A stretch of DNA of 64,000 bases from contig JAWHQI010000267.1 in the NCBI GenBank assembly GCA_033032865.1, positions 2,646,001 through 2,710,000 of the forward strand, given 5' to 3'. The position numbers and the translations under genes were made by a program. Under the pieces are notes generated by a model. It was not told the DNA's origin, did not search any database, and saw only the letters and a list, made by a program, of their open reading frames with translations. The DNA is from Dactylorhiza incarnata (Eukaryota > Streptophyta > Magnoliopsida > Asparagales > Orchidaceae). Shown one piece after another: positions 24,833 to 36,345 of this stretch (position 1 is the first letter of the stretch; each line of letters opens with the position of its first letter).

Positions 24833-25204
24833 TGATGAGCTTAGAAAAGGAACAAGGCTAGAACACTTCAACTTGATTGAATGGAAAAACAGAACTTACA
24901 GGAAGTACTGGCAGAAAATAACTTGCATTGTTTTTTTTTAGCAGGGAAAGAAAGGAGAGCTTAAATACACGGCCCATACACACAACTTGCAGAATTAAAC
25001 AAAGATAAATAAACTGCACGGCCCCCAACAGGTAGGGCACAGAACTAAACAATTACTTCTTCTTCTTATTGACTGGATTCATTTTTCCAATGCAGATAGG
25101 AGGCGCGACCATCTCTTCATCATCTTGTTCCAATGTTGCTCCCGTCATCTTTCTCGCATCGTCTAGCTCTGGATCATCTGTGCTGCTTGGAGTATGCTTC
25201 AACA
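24833..25204 (-). repeat. 3' LTR of Copia-1
   Basis: 372 bp. Near-identical to 28794-29163. Confidence 0.95.
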
Positions 25205-25227
25205 CCCCCCCCCCCCCCCCCCCCCCC
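25205..25227 (-). other. Polypurine tract of Copia-1 (poly-G on minus strand)
   Basis: An uninterrupted run of about 22 C on the plus strand abuts the LTR start, giving an unusually long G tract as the plus-strand primer site. Its length may vary between individuals or reflect assembly uncertainty. Confidence 0.8.
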
Positions 25228-28200
25228 ATGGTCCAAGCAGCATGCAAGTTTCATTTTTGACCTTAGACCCATGAATGTTGGTGCGGAGAGGGGTTTTGTG
25301 AGGGCATCGGCTAGTTGGTCTTCTGCTTTGCAATACTTGAGCTCTATCTCCCCGCGACTTACCAGCTCCCGAATATAGTGCAATTTGATGTCCAGGTGAT
25401 TGGTTCTGTTGTGGAAAATGGGGTTCTTTGCGAGGGCGATGGCCGAGGTGTTGTCTACCAGAATTTTAGTAGGGCTTTTCGTTTCTCCTTCTATCTCTGA
25501 AATTAGTTGCTGCAGCCATACGGCTTCCCTGACAGCCTCACTTAGGGCTGTGTATTCAGCTTCAGTCGAGGACAATGCGGTGGTTCTTTGTTTCCTGGTG
25601 CACCAGGTGACTGGATTGGTACCAATGTAAAATATGAATCCCGTAGTGCTCTTCCTGTCGTCGGAGCACCCAGCCCAGTCGCTGTCAGAAAAGCCGGAGA
25701 GATTGCAGTTATCCCCTCTCTCAAATCTGAGACCCAAATTTCTTGTCCCATTGATATACCTCAGTATACGCTTTGCGGCAGTCATGTGTTTGACACTAGG
25801 AGATTGCATGAACCTGGAGACAATGCTAACAGCATATTCAATATCGGGCCTGGTGTTGGTTAGGTAGATCAGAGACCCTACCAAGCTGCGATACTGTTCA
25901 GCAGAAGCTTTCTCTTCTCCATCTTCCTTCCTTAATTTTTCCCCAGTGATCATAGGTGTTGACGCTGGCTTGCAATCCGACATGCCAAACTTGGATAATA
26001 TGTCCTCAGCATACTTACATTAGGATAGGTAGGTAGTATCAGGAAGCTGCTGAATTTGTAAGCCCAAGAAGTAGTGGGAGAGACCTAGATCCGTCATTTC
26101 AAAGCTGGATTGGATGTACTTCCGAAATGAGTTTATGCTATCCAAATTTGATCCCGTGATAAGCAAATCATCCACATAAAGGCACACAATAAGCACATCA
26201 CCATTTGCTTCTCTTTTTACATACATGCATGGTTCACTGGTTGTCTTGAGGAAGTTATTTTCAAGGAGACAATTATCAATTTTCGTGTTCCATGCGCGTG
26301 GGGCTTGCCTCAATCCATATAGAGTTTTGTGCAATCTTAGAACCTTGTCTTCCTTGCCCTTGATTTCAAATCCAGGAGGCTGTCTTACATATATTTGTTC
26401 AGTTATTTCTCCATTAAGGAAGGCGGAAGTAACATCCATTTGAAATATAGGGAACTGATGATGAGTGGCAATGGCAATGAGAACTCTTATTGATTCAAAT
26501 CTGGCCACAGGGGAGAATGTTTCAAAATAATCGACTCCTTCTTTCTGGGCATACCCCTTGGCTACGAGTCTGGCTTTGTACTTGAGAACTTCTCCTTCTT
26601 CATTGTATTTTGTTTTAAATAACCACTTAAGCCCAATTGCAGATTTTGAAGGAGGAAGGTCGGTGAGTTCCCAGGTATGAGTCTTGTCAATCATATGGAG
26701 TTCTTTGTTCATAGCTTGAGCCCAATTGGGGTCAACTGCAGCTTCATGGGGGGTGGTAGGTTCCTTGACAAAGAGAGCAATTTGAGGTGTAGTATATATA
26801 TCAGTTAGGAGGCGGTACCTGGGTGGAGGTGATGAGGGAGATGATGATGTAGACATGCCTTGAGGGCTCTCTTCAGCACTAGTAAATTCAGGAATTTCAG
26901 AAATTTCATTGACTGCAGCTGGAATGGAGGGCTGTGGAGGTGCTTGAGGGGTATCAGGCATTTCATCAGTAACCGCCAGCTTGTACATTTGATCCTGAGC
27001 TTCACCCCAGGTCCAGTACTTTCCTTCATTTATTATGACATTTCTGGTGCTAAGGAATTGCTCTGTAGTGGGGTTATACACACGGTAGGCTTTGGAAGAA
27101 AGGTTGTATCCCAGAAAAATTCCCATGACTCCTTTCTCAGATAATTTGTCTCGGTTTTGTCTCTAATCCATGTTGTAGGCAATGCTTCCGAAAGTTCTGA
27201 AGTGAGACACATCAGGTCTGATGCCAGTCCAGGCTTCATAGGGTGTGGAATTTGTCAAAGCATGGCAGGGGGCACGGTTCAGGATGTAGACTGCAGTGTT
27301 CACTGCTTCCCCCCAGTATTCCTTGGGGAGATTTGAACTAGAGAGCATGCATCTGACCATTTCCACAATAGTCCTGTTCCTTCTCTCGGCTGTGCCATTC
27401 TGCTCTGGAGTTCTTGTAACTGTGAGTTCATGCTTTATCCCTTGTTCTTCACAGAAGGAGGTGAACTCATTGCTCATGAACTCTCCACCCTTGTCAGTCC
27501 TTAGTGTCTTGAGTTTGTTGTCTGCTTGATTCTCAACCAGGGCTTTGAACACTTTAAATTTTGAGAATATATACTTCAGATTTGTTATTAAGTATGTATA
27601 CCCACATCATCCTTGTATAATCATCTACAATTAGGAGATAGTAGTGCTTACCTGAGATGGAAGGAGTTCTGGTGGGCCCCCATGTGTCAGCATAGACTAA
27701 CTCTAGGGGTTTTGTAGTTTTTCTGGAGGTGATTTGGGGATGAGGAAGCTTGTGGATTTTGCCCATGGCACATTCATGGCAAACACTACTTGGGTCTTGA
27801 ATCTTTGGTAGTCCTATGACCATATTTTTGTGCTGGAGATTCTTCAGGTCCTTTAAGTTCAGGTGTCCAAATCTGGAATGCCAAGTGGTTGTTTCTGTCT
27901 TTGTCTGAGTGCTCATGCTTCTTTCTTCATAAGGTAGGGTGAGGGGGAAGACCTTGTTGGCTGACATGGATATGTTGGCTATCACTTGGTTAGAGGCTTT
28001 ATCAGTGATGACACAACTCTCATCCTCAAACACTAGCTTGTATCCCTTTCTTATCAATTGTCCCACACTTAGTAAGTTTTGAGCTAGGTCGGGAACATAC
28101 TGAACTTCTGATATGTGCTTATATTTTCCTGATTTAGATCTTACTGCTATGGTACCTTTGCCTTTGATCATTTTGGTGGAGCCATCTCCTAAAATCACAT

Positions 28201-28651
28201 GAGATGTGATGGATTCATCCAGATAGGTGAACACTTCCTCTCTCATACTTATTGTGTCAAATTCCTGCCATATGTTTTGTAACTTAAATGAGATTACCTT
28301 TGAACATCCCTGATAGTCATTTTTGAGTGTGTCACATGCTTCCTTAGCAGTGGAAGCACCCATGATCCTAGGGAATATGCTTCTCCCAATCCCCTGTTGG
28401 ATATGAAGGAGAGCTTTAGCATCCCTCTTTAGGATCTCTGAATACTCCTTGCGCTTGGCCTCTTCCCAGGCTGAAATGGGGTCTTCATCGGTTGCCTTGG
28501 TGTATCCAACTTGAATTAAGTCCCATAACTCTTGTGACAAAAACAGTGTGCGCATTTGAACATGCCAGAAATCATAAGCTTCCCCCTCAATGATGGGCAC
28601 CCCACTTGAAGAATAGAGAAAGTTTTGTTTTGATGAGCTAGAGGAAGTCAT
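25205..28651 (-). pseudogene. Copia-1 gag-pol polyprotein, broken
   Basis: The start is ATG at 28651 (MTSSSSSKQ). Residues down to 27554 cover the N-terminal gag (FDFW-type motif YDFWHVQMRT), then jump in frame to the end of protease (VILGDGSTK) and the integrase zinc region (HSRFGHLNL, CHECAMGK). The zinc knuckles and the protease active-site DSG are absent, by comparison with Copia-2. A frameshift at about 27553 leads to the integrase core (27163-27552; TDKGGEF, NGTAERRNR), closed by TAG. RT (26020-27126) has LYVDDLLITG. A stop near 26020 precedes RNase H (25174-25983; SSTEAEY, DALTKPL). The ancestral protein would have been a single Copia polyprotein. Confidence 0.9.
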
Positions 28652-28782
28652 ATGATGAGGAAGAGCAGGATAAAACACAAAGAGAAGATAGAGGCAACTG
28701 AAACTGAAAGGGAAACCAAGATGCTAGCACCAAACTCCTCAACCTTCTGATGGCGGATGGCACCTTAACATCTAAGCCTTCC

Positions 28783-28793
28783 CTCTGATACCA
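28783..28793 (-). other. Primer-binding site of Copia-1
   Basis: The minus strand next to the 5' LTR reads TGGTATCAGAG, matching initiator methionine tRNA. Confidence 0.85.
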
Positions 28794-29163
28794 TGATGAG
28801 CTTAGAAAAAGAACAAGGCTAGAACACTTCAACTTGATTGAATGGAAAAACAGAACTTACAGGAAGTACTGGCAGAAAATAACTTGCATTGTTTTTTTAG
28901 CAGGGAAAGAAAGGAGAGCTTAAATACACGGCCCATACACACAACTTGCAGAATTAAACAAAGATAAATAAACTGCACGGCCCCCAACAGGTAGGGCACA
29001 GAACTAAACAATTACTTCTTCTTCTTATTGACTGGATTCATTTTTCCAATGCAGATAGGAGGCGCGGCCATCTCTTCATCATCTTGTTCCAATGTTGCTC
29101 CCGTCATCTTTCTCGCATCGTCTAGCTCTGGATTATCTGTGCTGCTTGGAGTATGCTTCAACA
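28794..29163 (-). repeat. 5' LTR of Copia-1
   Basis: 370 bp, TGTTGAAGC...CATCA on the minus strand. See the element entry. Confidence 0.95.
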
Positions 29164-29560
29164 GTTACAGCTTGTTGCTTTTGCGAACTCTAGGTAACTA
29201 GATTATGCCCTAGCATAAATACATAGCCGCTAGTACTTCTTCGATCATTTAGATCTCCACCCCAGTCTGCATCGTTGTACCTATGTACGTAGTTTAAACA
29301 TTCTTAAGTGGTGTACTGAAGGTTGCTTTTGAAATAGTTTTTCATAGGGGGTGATATATTGAAGAGACTTTGTTGGAGTTTATTCAAGATATGAACTGTT
29401 GTATAACAGCTTCAGCAAAAAACTCTTTCGGCAAGTTCTTATGAAGCATCATAGTTCTTGCCATTTCCATTTTGTTCGATTCCTTCTCTCCGCGACTCTA
29501 TTTTGTAATTGAGAGAAGTATGGAGTTGTTAGTTGTCTTCTTATATATCCCAAAAGCTGT
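29164..29560 (-). pseudogene. Old Copia remnant: integrase and RNase H pieces
   Basis: Read on the minus strand from about 29560: an integrase piece close to NRTKMEMARTMMLHKNLPKE, then stops and a jump to RNase H (DADWGGDLNDRRSTSGYVF, then SSQKQQAV). RT is missing, so an internal deletion preceded the Copia-1 insertion. Copia-1 is inserted right after the QQAV codons, and the remnant resumes at 24832. Frameshifts and stops are common and it is non-functional. Confidence 0.7.
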
Positions 29561-29988
29561 GAAACGAACACAGCCATGTTGTAATCCTATGCATGCCACA
29601 ATCCATTGTTTTTTTATCCGGGATTCACACCATGCCGGATGCTCCGATATTAATGGTCCATGGATGCATATTAAATTGATTTTGGTAGCTAACATAATTA
29701 ATTAATTAATTAATTAATTAATGTGCACTTGGATGCATCTCATTTTCAATTTCTTGGTAAAGAAAACTAACAGTACTACTGTTTGCTTGGAAGATATCTC
29801 CACCAATCCAATTTATTCAAATTACAAATACAATTTTGATATATGTATATATAAATCAATGAAAAATATGAGCGATGGATGATTACAAAATTAAGCTGCA
29901 AAGAAGAATGATAAACCATAAATAATAGATATCATCTCGATCGGCCGGCGTCGCACAATCCATGCACCGAATGGACGCAGTAATGTGA
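29561..29988. other. P450 3' flank and UTR region; (TAAT)n microsatellite
   Basis: No gene is seen. 29695-29722 is a run of about seven TAAT units. Positions 29880-29988 are the likely 3' UTR of the minus-strand P450. Confidence 0.6.
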
Positions 29989-32900
29989 TCATTTTCGATC
30001 AAAAAGATGAAGAGCTTTGATTCTAATGCGCACGCCTCCAGGGAAGTCGAGATACGGAATATAAATGGGTCGATTCGGTGCAGCCGATTCCGCCATCTCC
30101 CACTCATAGTTAATTATGATGTGATGAAGCAAAACAGCCATTTCCAATTGTGCAAGATTTGCTCCTGGGCACATCCTTGTTCCCCCGCCGAATGGCATGT
30201 AGCTCCTTAATTTCCTCTTCTCATCATCACAACATTCATCCTACCCAATGATCAAATGTTTCAATTTCTAGCTATATACTATATACTATACTATACTACT
30301 ACATATATAAGATGTTACAAATTAATTAAAGGAATAGCACTCACCAGCCATCTCCATGGGTTGAAGTCCATGGGGTTGTGAAAAGAGAACGGATCCAGTT
30401 GCACGGCGCGCATGTGGACTATCACGAGAGAACCGCGCGGAATGACAATGTCTTTGTATCGGACGTCTTCGGTCGCCACCTTTGGAATGAAGGGGGCGAC
30501 GCTGCTGAGTCTGAGCGTCTCTTTAATAACGCATCTGCTGAACTCCATGCTTCTGTAATCATCCCACGATAGTTTTTGCTGTTTTTTATCTGGCCTGGAG
30601 TTTATTATCTTCAGATGTTCTTCCTATAAAACATGCATGCATTAATTATTATTCCCCATTAATCATCATGAAACTTGGAATATTAAACACACATACTACA
30701 TACATACTATATATATATATATATAAAGTTTTAAGCATCAATTACAACATGACACAATGAAACTAATTTTGATCACTATTGATTTATGTTTATTGTGGGG
30801 GGAACAAACTGATAGGCATGCATGATAGCTAGTTTTCTAGATAAACATACATATGCTATGATACATGCATGCAGTCTTCATGCTATGAACATACATATGC
30901 TATGAAGATTTTTTTGTAATTAATTTCAAAAAATAAAGGAGGAGTGTAATGTGTAATTAATTATGCTAACTCTCGGAGGAAGATTAATCTGCGATGCGCG
31001 CAATTTATATAATGTTTAACCTTATAAGATACCTGCAATCTGGTGACAGTTGAAGGAGAATTTGCAAGGAGATAGAGCATGAAGGTGATCGCCCTGGAAG
31101 TCGAATCGTGCCCGGCAAAAATCATGCCCAACATAAAATCCTCAATAGCATCATTTGAATAGTCTCTTCTTTCCATTAGCATTTCAAGTAGATCGTCATA
31201 TCGGTCTCGTACTTCGCCTTTTTCTCCCCACGTTGATGAATTGATCCGCTCTCCCATTGTCGTCTTCACCATCTTTACAACATTTCTCCTAACCTTAAAA
31301 TAATAATAATATATTGTTACAAATTAATAATCATGTGAGTCAAATATGTTAATTATGTGTATTATTGAGATGTCATTAAATATCGACCAATATTTAGATA
31401 ATCTAATTAATCGGGTTGATATATTATGCTTCTTATTGTACGGACAGTTCTGATTATGTGTGAAAATCGGCCAACATTTTATATCTATACGACGAGAAAA
31501 GCTCAATCTTAAACTAATTGCATAAGAGTATATATATTTACTCTCATTTAGGCGTCCTAGCATTACATCGCTTGAGAGAGGTAAAGTTCCGCTCATGTTT
31601 TCATCTCGATGTTTAATTCAACTAAAATGAATCCATCCCCGACATAGTTTCACGGATTCACCCCCAACACATACAACAAAAACATGATTATTTTTAATAT
31701 GTACATAAATATATATATATATAGTAAAAATATTTTTTCGTGAAATATTCAACTTTCTAATTTTACCTCTCTATAATATCACAAAATTTTTAATTTCTTT
31801 AATTTATATATTTTTTCTTTAAATTTTAAAAACATAATGTCAAATTCTCTATTTACAATATAATTAAAAATGTGCTCTCTCAGTCGCTCATAAACTCTCA
31901 TGCATGCACACAACAAAATCGAGTGACGGGCACTGTCACACAGGGCACGGGAGTAAAAAGTAAATGTTTGTTACCTGGAGTGCCTTCCAGTATTTCATAC
32001 CAGGGAAATTTATTGGAAGGGAAAAAATTGCAGATAGAAAAAGTGAATAATCTCTTTGAAGCATCTCCATCCGGGGGTCGTCTTCTTCCTCTATGCTCAA
32101 CGTGCTCTTCGCCATTATTTTAATGGAATACTGCAAATATTAATGCATGAATTTTTATCAGCAGCCCACCCACATAAATTAATATTACCATCCATGCAAA
32201 TCTACTGTATATATGGACCAACACATTAATTGTTTTCATAGCATATTACCGGCCGATCGATCAAAATTTAAATGACAAATTGCATGTTTTATAAGAAAAT
32301 AAGGTAGTTAGTTTGGATAAAAATAATACTTTATTTGTTAATTAAATAAAGTAAAGTAGATATTAATTAAGAATATTAAGGCCGGATATACTATGCAGCA
32401 ATTACAAGAAAATTGACTTTTAGTAACCCTGTTGAATTAATATACCTTGAAGGACTCGTGTTTTGCAGAGATAACGTCGCCGTCCCTCCACGATTTGACG
32501 AGAACAGAGGCCAAACGGTCGGCGTCTTCTAAGAAGACCGATTGAAGTCTCTTCGTGCTGAGGAAGTCGGCAATGATGGACCTAAACTTCTTATGAGTTT
32601 CTCCGGTGGCAAACGCGATTGATTCTCTTCCGAAAATCCCTCGTGCGGCCGCAAACCAGGCAGTCTTAAACTGTTTTCCTTCGCGGTTCAGCACGAACCG
32701 GTTCAGCTCGGAATCGGCGGATACTATGGCTTCTCTTCCCAACAAATTCGATGAGAATATCTTCCCATACCTGTACATATATAATCTAGTACACTGTTAA
32801 CGTTTCACCGCCTGATTATTTTTTGCTATGTATATTAGCTAGCTAGGATTCGTTTGCGAGGCCGGCAGCGGCAGGGAAGGCAGCAAAACACTACCGGCGA

Positions 32901-33935
32901 TCCAGACTTAAGGGAGGGGTCTGGGTTCACAGACGGAGCCCTTTCTCCATTTTGCTCGGAAAAATGAGAGTAAATTAACGCGCACTACCCAGTGGCGGAT
33001 CCATAATACTATAAATGGGGGTGCACAAAAAATTTCTAAACACAAATGCTAGTGGGGTGAGTAGGAGGGTCGTGGGTCACATGTTGGAAATTAATTTTGG
33101 GGGTGCACATAGCTGAACTTGGTCTGCGAATAGCCAAATTTGGTCTGCGAATAACCAACTTTGGTCCACGAATCATGAATATTTGTCCCAAAACAAATTA
33201 GTTACGTGAAGTGAGAACGCTTTCATCTTATCGGAGCTGTTTCTCCCTCATCTGGCCACCGTTTTTGACATATAAGTAGTCAAAATTCATTGCCCCGACG
33301 AGAGGAATCCAAATCAAGTAACAATTTTGAAAAATAATGGGGGTACCAATGTCCCTCGGGCCCCTCTCTGGATCCGCCCCTGGCGCTACCGGTGACGGAA
33401 AAACAAACGCCCCTCCAAACAAACCCTTAAATATTTGCAAGATGGAAGTGCTATTAAATCATACTCCTCCAATCATTACCCAACGGATAATTCTCAAAAA
33501 TTTAATTATATTAAGAGGGTATTTTGAGAACTTAATATTATACAAATTTAGTTTTCAGGGGTGATTCGTTTTTAGGTGAACCATATAAATCTTGTGTTTT
33601 CTGTGTTGTTTTCTTGTTTGTTTTTGCATGATTCTGTGATGTCGAGAAATATAGAAAAATGTATGCAGTTAATTAGTACTACATATAAATATTTACCTTG
33701 AGATGCGATTTTTCATGTAGTCCCCCATGGAATTAGCAGAGTAAGGCTTCAAGAAAGATAGGGTTTCTCCTGCGACCGGCCATCCTCTGTTTCCCGGCAA
33801 AGCTATGAAGGGCTTCTCTTTTGTGACAAACCATAATAGTGAGACAAAAACCAGAGCCGTGAAGGGAAGAAGAAAAGCTATAATTATTGTAGTCATGTCT
33901 CCATTGCTGATGATCATGGCCTTAATTAACCCCAT
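29989..33935 (-). CDS. Cytochrome P450, CYP85 clan, CYP90-like; six exons, 503 residues
   Basis: Exons (minus): 33697-33935, 32446-32770, 31975-32130, 31033-31293, 30345-30623, 29989-30240. All introns are GT-AG and the total is 1512 bases with no stop, so the model is self-consistent. Features are an N-terminal membrane anchor (about residues 14-35), the proline-rich hinge LPGNRGWP, I-helix AGHDST (300-305), K-helix ETLR (362-365), FNPWRW (414-419) and haem loop FGGGTRMCPG with Cys444. The hinge region (GETLSFLKPYSANSMGDYM) and the EEHL...SWDDY...FNPWRW segment resemble CYP90B/CYP724 enzymes that hydroxylate sterols and brassinosteroid precursors. Other parts are more diverged, so a specialised steroid or triterpenoid substrate is possible (inference). 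Expected on the ER membrane with P450 reductase. MET 33917 is an alternative start. A partial paralogue lies at 55374-56016. Confidence 0.93.
32990..33382. mobile_element. hAT-like MITE inside P450 intron 1
   Basis: 393 bp with ends CAGTGGCGGATCC and GGATCCGCCCCTG (inverted, one mismatch) and the 8-bp duplicate GCACTACC / GCGCTACC (one mismatch) at 32982-32989 and 33383-33390. This is the hAT pattern. It contains two and a half units of GGTCTGCGAATARCC at 33120-33170. It sits within a second GC-rich insertion-like stretch (about 32850-33425). The intron is 926 bp, the longest of the gene. Confidence 0.75.
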
Positions 33936-33996
33936 ATATGTACTTTTCTTTCTACCTCTCTGTCTACAGCACTGCAATAAATAGTCAATATTTATG

Positions 33997-34006
33997 CTAT
34001 ATATAG
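33997..34006 (-). promoter_or_regulatory. TATA box of the P450 gene
   Basis: CTATATATAG on the minus strand, about 62 bases upstream of the ATG at 33935, which leaves a short leader. No competing TATA motif is closer. Confidence 0.6.
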
Positions 34007-34011
34007 TATAT

Positions 34012-34236
34012 ACATACAAATAGTATGATTGTTTTAGTTGTCGTAATAATTGTCATGACTTCATTTGCCTCACATGTTAAGAATTAGTATGATGAATGAT
34101 ATTTTGAGTTATACATAATTAATAACAAGAATTAACATGCAAATAGTATAATTGTCTTAGTTGTCATATTAATTATCATGACTTAATTTGCCTCACATGC
34201 TAAGAATTAGTATGATGAATGATATTTTTAATTAAA
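34012..34236. repeat. Tandem duplication (123-bp period) in the P450 promoter
   Basis: 34012-34113 and 34135-34236 match over about 100 bases with few changes (shared CAAATAGTAT, TTGCCTCACATG and AGAATTAGTATGATGAATG blocks). They lie just upstream of the TATA box and so could duplicate regulatory sites. Confidence 0.85.
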
Positions 34237-34999
34237 TTTAATAAAAAGTAAATATTATTTTAAGTATAATGAATAGAGTCAAATAGCTGGGGCTTCTTAT
34301 TGTTGAAGTATGCCAAATAAAGAAAAGGTCAAAATAATATAAATGAATGCATCATTGACCTAAACTTTCATTATTTCCTTAATATTAATTAATATATGAT
34401 TGTAAAAAAACTAAATATAATTATATCATTGGTGATATTACTTATCAATTAGCATATTGAACAAATGCATACTAAAGATACAAAAACATACGCTATAATC
34501 AAATTTTCAAATAAAATTTAATATTAAGATGGGGTTAGTTAACTCACAAGCATAGCGTGAGAGAGTAATTAATTTTTATTAAAAATAAATAATAATAATT
34601 TTAATGTGGAAGAAAATGATGAGCAATTTGATTTCTTCAGGTATATATGTAGAGCTAATTAGTGAAATTCTAATCACATCAAATCTTTATTTTTATTAAT
34701 TATAGTTGATTCAAATTTATTCCAGTTGCATGGCTATAATAATTGTGTATGTCTGCAACTTATTACACATAATCGTTTGCTTGAAATATATATGAAAAAA
34801 AAATCATTGGATAAAACATTCATGCATGTTTCCACTTTTACTATTCTTTATTACAATTTTTCAACTTTTTATATATAGGTGAATTTAATTCGAATATTTT
34901 TTTATTAATTTTAAAAGTACGGCATCATCTCCGCAATTCTACGAGTTCTGCATTCGGCGTCACAAATATTTTTACAAGAATGACAGAACGAATGATGCA
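34237..34999. other. AT-rich upstream region of the P450 gene
   Basis: About 760 bp, strongly AT-rich, with no coding frame or recognisable element. Likely distal promoter or intergenic DNA. Confidence 0.5.
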
Positions 35000-35111
35000 C
35001 TATCGCGTTAGGCATTGGGGAAAATCATGCACGACTCCAACTCCATTCTCATTTGCTTTAAATTCCGGATACCGCGTTAGTCTTTGGAACATATTGGAGA
35101 ACATGAATGTA
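35000..35111 (-). pseudogene. Copia-3 remnant, fragment after the start codon
   Basis: Minus-strand codons continue a short frame that begins with ATG at 54811 (MDNL), interrupted by Copia-2 at the duplicate GTTAG. The frame runs for about 40 codons in total (includes MFQRLTRYPEF) and stops at 35000. It follows a leader and primer site, which is why I place it in a retrotransposon. No gag motif is visible. Confidence 0.35.
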
Positions 35112-35116
35112 GTTAG

Positions 35117-35533
35117 TGTTGAAGCATATTCCAGGCAGCACATTAAATCCAACCAAGAATGATCCAGCAGAAGAACAAGGAAGAACGTTGAATCCAGAAG
35201 CAGAAGATCAGGCAGCGCCGTAACCATGTGTGTCGCCCTTCCTGCATTGGAATAATAACCAAGATCAGTTGTGTGTGTTTTATTTAGTTGTTTAGGTCCA
35301 TACCTGTGGTGGGCATCCCTATCTGTTTGTATTACTTTATTGTGCAAGTGGTTGTTGTTGGGGTATGATATAAACCCCCCTTGTGTGTGTTGTAAAAGTA
35401 GGATGAATGAAGATCTCTACCAGCTCTAAGAAGAGAAGTTTTGTGCTAGTGTGTTTCTTGTTGTGCTCTCATTTTTCTGGAATAAAAACTTGTTTGTTCA
35501 TGTTTTTCTCCCTCATTTTTCTCTTTTGCAACA
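35117..35533 (+). repeat. 5' LTR of Copia-2
   Basis: 417 bp, TG...CA. It is followed at 35534-35544 by the initiator-Met-type primer site TGGTATCAGAG. Confidence 0.95.
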
Positions 35534-35653
35534 TGGTATCAGAGGGAGGTTGGTGTTAGATTGCTATCTGCCATCAGAACCCTGAGGAGGTAGTGTTTTC
35601 GGCATCCTGTTTTCCATCTTGTATCCTGCTTTGGTCTTCCTCAAATTCCTCAC

Positions 35654-36314
35654 ATGGCGTCATCTAGCAACTCCAGTCAAAACCTCTTGTATTCACCTAG
35701 TGGAGTTCCAATCTTTGAGGGAGAAGCGTTTGATTTCTGGCTTGTACAAATGCGTACCCTATTCCTCTCCCAAGGTCTTTGGGACCTCATTCAAGAAGGA
35801 TACATCAAGCCCACTGCAGTGAACCCTGCCAGTACTGCCTGGGATGCCACTCAGCTCAAAGAGCTGTATGCTGATAATCTAAAAAGGGATGCAAAGGCTC
35901 TTCTCTACATCCAACAAGGGATAGGAAGAAGCATATTCCCACGAATTATTGGGGCTCTCACAACTAGGGAGGCATGGAATACCCTCAAGAATGATTTCCA
36001 AGGATCCACAAAAGTTATATCATTCAAGCTTCAGAACTTGTGGCAGGAGTTTGACACAATATACATGAAGGAAGAGGATAATACTCACTCTTATTTCTTA
36101 AGAATAACTTCCCTTATCAACCAAATCAAGAGCTATGGTGACACAGTGGAAGAGAAAAAGGTTGTTCTGAAAATACTTAAACACTTACTCATAGATATGC
36201 TTATATGGTAACAGCCATAGAAGAAGCCAAGGATGTCAACACCCTTACCATCATTGATCTCATGGGTTCTCTCCAAGCACATGAAGATCGCATGAAGAGA
36301 TTTGAACCTTAAAA
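35654..36314 (+). pseudogene. Copia-2 gag, N-terminal part, frameshifted
   Basis: ATG 35654 (MASSSNSSQN) opens a gag frame with FDFWLVQMRT and GIGRSIFPRI. It shifts frame at about 36200 (after LKILKHLL) and continues in another frame (VTAIEEAKDVNTLTIIDLMGS) to a stop at about 36312. Cytoplasmic capsid protein in active relatives. Confidence 0.85.
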
Positions 36315-36345
36315 CCTGGAACAAGCATTTCAGTCCAAGGTTAGC

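Larger units (their letters stand above)
24833..29163 (-). mobile_element. Copia-1, young Ty1/Copia element, defective
   Basis: LTRs at 24833-25204 and 28794-29163 begin TGTTGAAGC and end CTCATCA on the minus strand, with the perfect target duplicate GTTAC at 24828-24832 and 29164-29168. The LTRs differ by three transitions plus a 2-base length change in a T run, so insertion is recent. Domain order on the minus strand is gag, protease, integrase, RT, RNase H, as in Copia. The coding region is broken by an internal deletion, one frameshift and two stops, so the copy cannot be autonomous. Confidence 0.95.
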
